A stretch of 64,000 nucleotides of DNA, from contig CACRXP010000425.1 of NCBI GenBank assembly GCA_902702965.1, positions 168,147 through 232,146 on the forward strand, given 5' to 3'. This document shows, piece after piece, positions 56,420 through 64,000 of this stretch (its first letter is position 1; each line of letters begins with the position of its first letter). The translations under genes and the position numbers were made by a program. The DNA is from Spirometra erinaceieuropaei. Its lineage: Eukaryota > Platyhelminthes > Cestoda > Diphyllobothriidea > Diphyllobothriidae. The notes beneath the pieces were generated by a model. The model worked only from the letters and a program-made list of their open reading frames with translations. It was not told the origin of the DNA and did not search any database.

Positions 56420-57110
56420 AAGATAGAATTCCTCAAGGGTCACAACCAGTATAAAAATTGGAAAGTCTTCTCAACAATTTATCGACATAAATAATCCTTG
56501 GTCTCCGTTAGGAAAACACTAGTGAATAAAGGCGAAGCAATTTTCCATTGAAATACTGATTTTGTATGGAGTTGATGGGTTCATAATTGTCCCGTTAATT
56601 GCGCCGAGTCCGCTTAATTATTTCAGTCAGCCGCATCTCAACAGTGTGATTATGCGAATTCCCATGTTTAATATCGGTCGCATAGGAAAGCAGTGTTTGT
56701 GACTTATTGATAAATCATGAAACCTCGTAGGAATTGTACCAGTAAACTTAAGAAACTCATATTCCTGTTCAGTAAACAAAAATCCTGATCTTTCAGTTTC
56801 CAAAAACGCCTCTTTGACCAAAATGTGGTTCTTATTATTCCCCCTTTTTTGAACTCCATCTCGTCGACTCGGTGGCTCAAAAATCCTTTCAGACGCATCC
56901 GTGGTCCTGAGTGTAATCGAAATCTGGGAATTCACATCAAAATAAGCCGAAGAGGGATACTGAGATCGTGAATGAGGAAAGTAGCCGATGCTGAAACAGA
57001 AAAGGCAACCTGATGTATGACAAATCTGCCGTGAGATTGAGGGCAGCCTAGAATCTTGCAAAAGACCGGACTGAGAGGAAAAGCGATGCAGCAATACACA
57101 AAACCTAACG
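56420..57110 (+). repeat. Repeat D54, extended copy
   Basis: Left and right ends match 54415-54475 and 54600-54730; the central part (about 56480-56950) is unique here. A minus frame of 155 codons (56627-57094) runs across it, with weakly PLE-like RSGFLFTEQEYEFLKFTG but no diagnostic motif. I leave it unassigned. Confidence 0.5.
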
Positions 57111-57119
57111 GTAAACTTA

Positions 57120-58114
57120 CAGTGGCTGGGGTACCTTATGAAATGTTAACCAAAATTTCGAAATGCGTTTTCGGTTCGAAAAGATTAATAAAGTAGATAT
57201 GTAAAACTAGTCAACCTGCAACATAATACTATAATATTTCAGTTACCACAGGACGTCGGCTTTCGAATGAACTTCCCTTCAGCTGCATGCAAAAATTACA
57301 CTCTGTGAAAAAGGACAACTTAAGTAGCATGAATTTCTCTCATTGATTTTCGATGCCCCTAAAAGTCCAACTATATTTCATGGAAAACTTTTACGAAAAT
57401 ATTCATTCTTTTGCTTATTCGGTAGATAATTACATTATCTTCCAATCTTTTACTAGAAGGAAGGGCATAATTCGGTTTTCAAAAACTTGTCCAATTCCCG
57501 AATAATTTTGAACACGCTCTACCGTTACACTCAGATTCAGGGTTTACAAAATACAAGCCGTATATTTCCAGCGTAGGAAAAACCGCACATTTCTCTACGC
57601 TACTAAAGGAGGGTCATATAGGGTTCATAAAATTTATCAGTGGATTTTGTCCATATTGCCAACTTTACAAGCCACATTGGTAAAGGCAGAGACATGACGA
57701 TTTATGAACGGCCATTTTACTGTATTTAAAAGTCCCACAATTATAAAACTCTTTAAAACCGAATTATGTCCCTCCTTCGAGTATGAAATTAGAAGAAGAC
57801 GTAATTGTTTATCGAATGAGCAAAAGAATGAATATTTTATACATGTTTTCCATGAAATATAGTTGGACTTTTAGGGGCATCGAAAATCAATGAGAAAAAT
57901 GCCCGCTACTTAAGTAGTCATTTTTTTACAGAGTGTGGTTTTTGCATGCAGCCGGAAGGAAGTTCATTCGAAAGCCGGCATCCTGAGGTGATAGAAATAT
58001 TATAGGATCATGTTGCAGGCTGACTAGTTTTCCAACCCAACTTAATTAATCTTTTCGAAACGAAAACGCATTTCGGATTTTTAGTTGACATCTCAGGAAT
58101 TAGCTCACCTACTG
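57120..58114. mobile_element. Palindromic CAGT-element, subfamily 1 (995 bp)
   Basis: CAGTGGCTGGGGTACCTTATG at the left (mutated), right end mirrored to 'ctcacctactg', with TA on both outer sides (57118-57119, 58115-58116). Arms are mirrored to the centre near 57615. Inserted at the edge of the CCCTAA-like array that follows. No transposase. Confidence 0.88.
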
Positions 58115-58350
58115 TAACTGTAACCTAAAAATTCAGCCTGACCCCTACCGTAATTATAAACCCAACACTAGCCTTAAGCTTAAGACTAAACTTAACCCTA
58201 AACCCGCAGCAAACTCCAGTCCTAACTCTTAGCTTAACCTTAGCCTTACTCCCAACCCTAAACGTAGCCGTAACCCAAACCCTAACCTTACCCGTAGCCC
58301 AATGCTAACTCTAACACTGACCCTAACCTCAGCCTAAACACTAAACGTAT
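58115..58350 (+). repeat. Degenerate CCCTAA-like array, left part
   Basis: Dense variants of CCCTAA, CTTAACC and CCTAACC over about 235 bp, heavily mutated. The array resumes at 58628 after the tRNA-like unit. Confidence 0.7.
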
Positions 58351-58354
58351 ACCT

Positions 58355-58627
58355 CTGAATTACGTGAGCCTCGTAGTCATCTGGTGGATACTGGATGTAT
58401 TACTTAGTAAATCCTGCTTGAGCAAACAGTTTACTGTATCATATTTGGTGGATTCCAGACGTTACAATAAGATGGGCGGGTAAACGTGACCCAAATGTGT
58501 TTAAACTCGCGTCGTCCAGTGGGGCCTCGTAGCTCAGATGGTTAGAGCGTTGGTTGCACTAAAGTCCTCCCTTGCTGTCGTGGTTCGAATCCCACCGAGG
58601 CACCGAGTTTTCCACAGTTGGGTCAAA
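58355..58627 (+). mobile_element. Single tRNA-like mobile unit inside CCCTAA-like array
   Basis: Spacer ('ctcgtagtcatctggtgga', 'tttggtggattccagacgtt', 'gggcgggtaaacgtgaccca') followed by a forward tRNA-like sequence and the terminal sequence 'gagttttccacagttgggtc'. This equals the right-hand half of the inverted composites at 23 and 61 kb, with the spacer in reverse relative to the left-hand half there. No clear target duplication. Confidence 0.7.
58524..58601 (+). tRNA. tRNA-like sequence (repeat-embedded)
   Basis: GCCTCG/CGAGGC acceptor, GCTC/GAGC D arm with 'tagctcagatgg' (perfect A box), 'ggttcgaatccc' (B box). The anticodon stem is damaged (GGTT...AGTCC), so translation function is unlikely. 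Confidence 0.45.
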
Positions 58628-58762
58628 GTGAAGCAAACCTAAACCGCTGTGTAAACACTAACTCTAACCAGAACCCTTAAACTCATCACACACCCCAACC
58701 CCCTAAACTCAATTCTCAGCCTGACACTAACGCAAACCCTAAAACTTACCCAACCTCTAAAT
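58628..58762 (+). repeat. Degenerate CCCTAA-like array, right part
   Basis: Continuation of the array at 58115-58350, with variants such as 'aactctaaccagaaccctta' and 'ccccaaccccctaaactca'. Confidence 0.65.
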
Positions 58763-58999
58763 CGAAAGATTTCGTTTTAGCTTTGGCTACCTTCCCACGA
58801 ACGATTTAAGCATCCTCTTTCGGCTTGCTTTATTTGTAATGCCCAAATTGTGCTTACACTTGGGACCTGGACAGCGTAACTGACCAATACCGCACTTCCC
58901 CTATGGACAACTTATCTGCCCGGTATTTGCATCGGCAGCCTACAGTGGCATTCGAGCGGCGATGTCAACAGACTGGGCGCAGCACCGGTGACTCGAGCG

Positions 59000-59850
59000 T
59001 AAATAAGTTTTTAATGGGACAAACTTGCGCGGCATCGGCTGCATTTTGCCCTACCTCATCCACCTGGCTCCGAGGGTTGGACAATGTCAAGACTACCGGA
59101 GGTGGAGGGGGATGCACTGGCCGACAAAGCTAAGCTGCCTGTATACGAGTGCCACCCACGACCTGATACCCACCACATACACCACGCTTTCACGAGGGCT
59201 GTTTGGATCCCTCATGCGTGTGAGTGCCGTAAGGGCAACATTAGGAGGCGGCCATTCAGCCTGACTCTCGGCCACCCCACGACGCACATAAGGACCTACC
59301 AGGAAACCTACCAAGGCACAACCCTTGGCGTGTCGTGAGAGATTTGGGAGCGTTGATTTTTCCTGCATGACAGTTTGACCGTCGCAGCCGGCGATGTCCA
59401 CCGTGTGCTCCACCGCAAGGTGAGGCAGGCATAGTGACTTGAGCGTGAGTTTGTTTTTACTGAGAGTGGACTTGAGCAGCATCTACTGCACTCTCTCATC
59501 CTGCCCACCTGGGCCCGGTGTCAAAACAGAGTCAAGAAGACCGCAGGCTGGGGCGGGCGCAGATGGATGGCATGGCCGGAACCGCACCTTGGCACTCCAC
59601 TCCACACCCCCTAGACCACAAAAAAATAGATGATCAGGATTTTAACCAACAACAAAAACGGATGACACAAGTTACCGCGCGGCAATGTACACGGCCTGTA
59701 TACGCAGCAGGAGGGCAAACGCACCTACCGGAAGGGAACCAGGTGCTAAAGAAATGCCAGGGCACATCAGGCTGCGAGAACCGTGGTTGGCTGATCCTGA
59801 CATAGTAGACGCTTACATCCCTTCAGTCCCAGAAGGGTGACACGCAGTCC
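59000..59850 (+). repeat. GC-rich dispersed repeat G, two partial units
   Basis: Unit 1 (about 59000-59360) has 'catcggctgcattttgccctacctcatcc', only partly matching the family, and 'gggcaacattaggaggcggcc'. Unit 2 (about 59390-59830) has 'gatgtccaccgtgtgctcca', 'gcatctactgcactctctcatcc' (partial) and 'cccggtgtcaaaacagagtc', collinear with the minus copy at 47700-48115. Overlapping frames on both strands up to 129 codons have no known motif. Confidence 0.6.
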
Positions 59851-59914
59851 TGCATTTGCCTGGGCCGTCATCATTCAAAGGCCGGGCAACCAATCAGCCA
59901 TCGACTAAGAGGCA

Positions 59915-60850
59915 GTACATATATACAAACACACTCCTCACATTCGTGATCTTGGTGCAGGTACTGGTGAGGGAAGGTGTGATGGTGGGGTGTAGCCGGC
60001 GGTTGTCTACCGCAGGTTTACGTGAATGCGCATGTGGCCTGGTAGGCCCATGTGGTGGCTGAATGTGCGGAGACAGTGAGGGCAGTTGAGGCGGATACGC
60101 AAGTTTGTGTGGGTACTCCAGGACTGGTTCGCCAGCCTCTGTGCGATGAATTAACTAGTGACCGACCATGGCGATATGTGAGGTGAATGTGCGATCGCAG
60201 TGGGGACAGATTTGGACTGAGTCCACATCACTGGAAGTGATGGTGATAGTGGTGTTGGTAGCAGGTGGCAGGACGTTGGACATCCTCCCATCAGTGTGAG
60301 AGGGTGCGTGACGTCGTGTTGTTTATGAAGTTGGTCGCTATGGTAGACGCAGGGGTTGGGGTAAGGGGGTGATGTCAGTAGTCGGTGGCGGCGGGGCAGC
60401 GACAGTGATCGTCGTCGTCGGGGGTCTACGTTGGGGGCGAGAGTGGGAGGAGAAGGTAAGTGTGTCGGGTTGTTGGTCCATTGTGTCCGAAGGTGTCCTA
60501 CGAGGCCGATTCGTGTGCGGAATGCGCGTTGGCAGCGCGGGCATGGTGGAGAGTGCGAACGGTTGCCAGTGAGGAGGCGAGACACTTGTGACTTGTGGGC
60601 CTCCTTTTGCCTTTGGCGGCGGCGATCCAGTTTGTTTCGTAGATGACTGCACTTGTCTTCACTTCTACATGCGGGTCTGTTCTCGGTGAGGTCCTCTCAG
60701 ATTTCTCGGGTTGATTTGCAGTCCTTCCAGAAAGTTCTTCAAAGTTTCCCTGTAACGCCGTTTAGTCCTCCTTGTCGATGAGTACCCGTTGCGGCATCAG
60801 TATAGAAGAATTTGTTTCGGTAGACGTGTATTTTCCATCTTCACGAGATG
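59915..60850 (-). pseudogene. LINE 3' end with three C2H2 zinc fingers
   Basis: Minus strand, upstream to downstream: post-RT region (60850-60640) with remnants like LPKQ, QGNFEELSGR.ANQPE, NRPACRSEDK.., YETNWIAAAKGK. Then finger 1 CPRCQRAFRTRIGLVGHLRTQ (about 60543-60480), a Pro/Ser/Thr-rich linker (to 60260), finger 2 SVQICPHCDRTFTSHIAMVGH (about 60216-60165, then a stop), and, in a shifted frame, finger 3 CPHCLRTFSHHMGLPGHMRIH (about 60087-60022). Zinc fingers at the end of such LINEs are common in flatworm genomes and may bind RNA or DNA during target-primed reverse transcription (inference). Frameshifts and stops make it a pseudogene; plus-strand frames here are antisense shadows. Confidence 0.8.
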
Positions 60851-61097
60851 GCCGTTCCAACATGCCGTCTTAAATACGAATTTATAATAAGCAGGCGTTG
60901 GTCCTTTCACTAAGGAGAGGTATTTAGATTAGCGTGTGGACTCGAAATAGAAAAGTAGCCGGTTTGTCAGGATTTCAGTCAGATTCGCTGTCGGAAGGCA
61001 TATTGGATGAACTACGCCCATGTTTTGGGAGAGGTTTGGTTCTGCAGCCCCATTTGATTAATACCAAATGATTCACTTTGACGCAGCTATGAAAAAC

Positions 61098-61173
61098 TCG
61101 GTGGGATTCGGGCCCACGACAGCAAGGGGAGTCTTTCGTACAGCCAACGCTCTAACCATCTGAACTACGAGCC
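61098..61173 (-). tRNA. tRNA-like sequence, degraded
   Basis: Minus strand has 'gtagttcagatggttagagc' (A box with one change) and 'gtgggcccgaatcccac', where the B-box GGTTCGAATCC has become GGCCCGAATCC. Acceptor pairing is eroded. Not expected to be a working tRNA. Confidence 0.4.
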
Positions 61174-61416
61174 TCCACCGTTTAATCTCATTTGGGTCAC
61201 TTTTGCCCGCCCAACTTACTGCAACGTCTGGAATCCACCAAATCTGATGCTGTAAGCGGGATTTACCAACTAATACATTTAGAATCCACCAGATGACTAC
61301 CACGCTCTGGGGTGTTTTGGTAGATTTCAAATAATTCACTTTGACCCAACTGTAGGAAACTCGGTTGGGCAAGCAAACGCGACCCAAATGTGATTAAACT
61401 CACGTCGTCTGGTGGG

Positions 61417-61495
61417 GTCTCGTAGCTCAGATGGTTAGAGCGTTGATTGTATTTAAAGCTCCCCTTGATGTCGTGGGTTCGAATTCCACCAAGGC
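61417..61495 (+). tRNA. tRNA-like sequence, degraded
   Basis: 'tagctcagatggttagagcg' and 'gtgggttcgaattccac' keep both polymerase III boxes and the T arm; the acceptor (GTCTCG/CAAGGC) and anticodon region are mutated. Confidence 0.45.
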
Positions 61496-61599
61496 ACCGA
61501 GTCTTTCACACTTGGGTCAAAGTTAATTATTTGAAATCTGCCAAACTACCTCTAATACCAAATGGTTAGCTTCCTAAGATAAGTTTAGTTAACATACCC

Positions 61600-62170
61600 A
61601 GCTTAGCCACTTGCTGAATTAGGAAGAAAAGGGAGCGCAAGCAGACCTCGAAGCAAGCGCAGGGAAGTGAGTGAAGATGGCGTGTATACAATCCCCCCGA
61701 CACAGCCACTCGCTGAATTAGTAGGATAAGGAGGATGCAATCGTAACTAGAAGGCCAGTGTGTAAACCGCGCGGTAGTTTACAGTGCATGGCCACTGTAG
61801 TGGAACCGACGGATTTCCACACCGTCAGAACAATTCCGTTAGCAAGTCTTCGTGGCCATTCGCTGGATTAAGATAATAAAAAGGGCAAAAACAGGGCTCG
61901 AAGCACGCGCAGGGAAGCCCATGCGAACTGATACCTGAAATAGTCGAGGTTGGCGTATAGGCACTCACTGGATTAAAAGAGCAAGAAAGATGCAAACACG
62001 TGATATATGTAAAGTCGGTGTACTCGCAACTACCAAAATTGTTTGAGAAAGCTAACCATATGACATCACTCAAGTGGGACTGCAGGACCCCATCTCGCCA
62101 ATTTAATGTGATTAAGCACCCCCTGATCCCAGCCGACATAGCGTCAGCCCGTAATCTAGAAGTGAGAACG
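61600..62170 (+). repeat. Tandem repeat of about 730 bp, unit 1
   Basis: Unit 1 of a tandem pair offset by 729 bp: 'ggagcgcaagcaga' at 61632 and 62361, 'gacacagccactcgctg' at 61698, 'ttggcgtataggcactc', and 'aaccatatgacatcactcaa' near 62055. Inside the unit a shorter block ('cactcgctggattaaga' and 'cgaagcacgcgcagggaag') occurs twice, so the repeat is nested. No function recognised. Confidence 0.8.
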
Positions 62171-62329
62171 TTGATTGATTACTACTTAACTCAGGCTCAA
62201 ACCTCGAGGAGACCAAAACCGGGAGCTGGCACCTTGCCGGCCGACGACGGCAGACAGGGCGGGAATTTGTCTTTGGATCTAGGCTAGGTGAATTGGGATG
62301 GTTATCTATGGCGAAGAAGGAGACACGAT

Positions 62330-62850
62330 GGCTGGAACAAGGAAAAGGGAAAGGGAAAAGGGAGCGCAAGCAGAGCTCGAAGCAGGCGCAGGGAAACGAA
62401 TGAAGGTAGCGTATAAACACTTTTTTTACCCCGACACAGCCACTCGCTGGATTAAGAGGATATGCGGCCGCAATCACAATTGGAAGGGAACTGAGAGTAC
62501 CGCGTGGTAATTCACAGTGTATGACCACTATAGTGGAGCCGACGGAGTTCTTCGCCGTAGGAACAATTTCAGTAGCAAGTCTACTTGGCCACTTGCTGGA
62601 TTGAGATAATGAAAAGAGCGCAAGCGGGACGCGAAGCACGCGCAGGGAAGCGCGTGTGAACTGATACCGGATGTAGCCTAGGTTGGCGTATAGGCACTCC
62701 TACCCCCGTGGCACAGGCACCCGGTGGATTACAATGGTAAGGAACCTGCACATACGTCACATTTGTAAAGTCGGCGTATTCGCCGCTTCCAAAATTGTCC
62801 TAAAAATCTAACCATATGATGTCACTCAAACGGGGCTGCAGGACCAATCT
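62330..62850 (+). repeat. Tandem repeat of about 730 bp, unit 2
   Basis: Collinear with unit 1, from 'gggagcgcaagcagagctcg' to 'ccatatgatgtcactcaaac' and 'ggctgcaggacc'. The 175-codon minus frame at 62112-62639 spans the unit boundary and has no motif. Confidence 0.8.
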
Positions 62851-63104
62851 TCGTCATGTTTTGATTTTTGGCGATTAGTTGGTTACCCAAGGTCACGGAA
62901 CTCTTCCACCTTATTTTGCTATCGAGACTGTGCAACATGCGCGTGACTGAGCTTCCTTTGTTCAGAAACCTCTTGCTGAGACTAGGCTAACGAAATTGGC
63001 TGGCGTTTAAAAGAGATATTACAAGGGATAGCTTGAGTCAGCGACATAGGGAACAATTTCGCTCTTATATTTATTATAAATCGCCGAAAACTGATTGAAG
63101 TCCG

Positions 63105-63345
63105 GGCCTTGGATCGGAATCAGCCAATCGACTGATCGATCTGGAGCTGGGATACAGAGCCCTGTGCAGCCACCTCCAGTCTTGCGTTATCGATCGATGA
63201 TTGGCTAACATTCGTCATAACTATCGCGCGTTCTGTTGTTGCTACTATCTTTGACGAGTTCGAAAGCTCAGAACAATAAAAAGAATGTCCCGATGCTCGA
63301 TCACCCTCCGTCATTTATGCAAACACTTGAAACTCGAAATTTTCC
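63105..63345 (+). mobile_element. PLE-A 3' tail, plus strand
   Basis: Reverse-complement match to the tails at 4100-4330 and 55840-55990: 'ctggagctgggatacagagc', 'gcagccacctccagtcttgc', 'gatgattggc', then 'ttgacgagttcgaaagctca' and 'aacaataaaaagaatgtccc', ending 'tgaaactcgaaattttcc'. The hammerhead-like stem II is deleted. Coding part missing. Confidence 0.75.
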
Positions 63346-64000
63346 TTACTTCATGATAAATCTAGTAATTGAACGTGCCTGGATCAAATGCTTCCTTACA
63401 AGTAAGGCGCTCATTCTCCTAAATTTGCCTATACCGCTAACGAAAGAAATATTTCCAAACCTGTTAACGCTATCCCCATTGTTCCAACGTCCAAAAGAAT
63501 TGAAAGATCGCTGATCGAGAAGCACAGACTCCAAACTCGTCATTATTTAAGTCACGGGCAGTGTTTTGAAGCCTAAATTGAGTGGACTGCGGTTTTAGGA
63601 CGTGCAACGTAGCCAATCACAATACCCCAAGCGGTGTTAGGGTTCATTATGTTAAAATATGTACCTAGCCGTAATTCCGCGCGAACGTTCAGCACTACGA
63701 GGCACATCTCACGGTAACGCCAACCTACCCAAGCATTAAGTCCCCTCTAGGAGCTGTGAGGGAAAATTAAACATAAATTGCCCGCCACGTGTTATGCAGG
63801 AATGTAAAACTGATTGCAGCAATTAGCCGTCAAATAAGGACAATGACCGGTCCTAATGACGCCCCCGCTTATCCGTTGTAGTTGCTAGAGCCAGCTGCTC
63901 ACAATCGACTCTTCACACTATGCCCTCGCCCACTTTTCAGCAAGAAAGCGCGCGCGTCATCAAAGCAGCGGGTTGTACGCACGCACATTTGCCTCCGGAA
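63346..64000. other. No recognisable feature
   Basis: Short unrecognised frames only, up to the end of the window. Confidence 0.4.

Larger units (their letters stand above)
61071..61552. mobile_element. Second inverted tRNA-like composite with 12-bp TSD
   Basis: 482 bp flanked by the direct repeat TAATACCAAATG (61059-61070 and 61553-61564). Order: terminal sequence (shortened), reverse tRNA-like, spacer ('gcccgcccaacttactgcaa', 'gtctggaatccaccaaatct'), terminal sequence, a short extra spacer piece, forward tRNA-like, inverted terminal sequence ending 'gaaatctgccaaactacc'. Same plan and nearly the same length as 23090-23565 but a different target site, so the inverted pair moves as one unit. 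Confidence 0.82.

Noticed and set aside
60369..60646. Plus-strand frames of 67 and 71 codons
   Set aside because: Antisense shadows of the LINE zinc-finger region, which has recognisable C2H2 motifs on the minus strand.
62112..62639. 175-codon minus-strand frame
   Set aside because: Lies across a tandem repeat boundary and has no recognisable domain.
63240..63300. Active hammerhead at the 63-kb PLE-A tail
   Set aside because: The stem II region between the TTGACGA box and GAAA is deleted, so the fold cannot form.
1..64000. CRISPR array, bacterial operon or prophage
   Set aside because: No regularly spaced identical repeats, no ribosome-binding-site-led gene series, and pervasive eukaryotic retroelements.

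Overview
This is a repeat-dominated, gene-poor eukaryotic nuclear window from a draft assembly with one N gap (17009-17074). I found no intact host protein-coding gene. The recognisable coding sequence is retroelement debris: Penelope-like elements (PLEs) with reverse transcriptase (RT) and GIY-YIG endonuclease remnants, and a LINE combining an AP-endonuclease, RT and C2H2 zinc fingers. That pairing, with tRNA-derived SINEs, is typical of flatworm genomes. A tapeworm of the diphyllobothriid type is my best guess, at moderate confidence and resting only on repeat content.

Layout. 0.2-0.7 kb: dispersed repeat R1, which carries degenerate CCCTAA arrays. 4.1-5.0 kb: PLE family A 3' end (minus). 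5.8-6.4 kb: a dispersed repeat in an inverted arrangement. 8.1-9.7 kb: fragment of a palindromic element, then a SINE cluster. 11.56-14.05 kb: R1 with a tandemly duplicated unit of about 1.2 kb. 14.2-15.75 kb: palindromic elements. 16.3-16.7 kb: another R1 copy. 17.5-18.2 kb: a SINE pair and a PLE-B tail. 19.9-20.9 kb: palindromic element. 23.08-23.58 kb: composite of two inverted tRNA-like sequences with an 11-bp target duplication. 24.3-29.2 kb: nest of PLE family C copies interrupted by a SINE. 29.3-30.15 kb: LINE fragment. 30.6-32.5 kb: palindromic element split by a small PLE-end insertion, then a PLE-B 3' end. 36.7-37.2 kb: SINE pair. 38.1-39.4 kb: GC-rich repeat G and a PLE-D 3' end. 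39.4-41.4 and 43.1-44.1 kb: three palindromic elements. 44.2-45.3 kb: SINE cluster. 47.7-48.5 kb: repeat G and a PLE-end palindrome. 53.2 kb: dispersed repeat. 54.2-57.1 kb: PLE-B and PLE-A remnants inside another repeat family. 57.1-58.1 kb: palindromic element. 58.1-58.8 kb: CCCTAA-like array holding a tRNA-like unit. 59-60.9 kb: repeat G and the LINE 3' end. 61.06-61.56 kb: a second inverted tRNA-like composite with a 12-bp duplication. 61.6-62.85 kb: tandem repeat of about 730 bp. 63.1-63.35 kb: PLE-A tail.

The most interesting signals are: (1) a mobile unit of about 480 bp built from two oppositely oriented tRNA-like sequences, seen twice with independent target duplications; (2) hammerhead-ribozyme-like folds in the terminal sequences of two PLE families; (3) long palindromic elements with TA target duplications and CAGT ends; (4) a PLE whose N-terminal region is fused in frame to its extreme C terminus. 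These parts do not form a pathway. They record waves of insertion into non-genic DNA.
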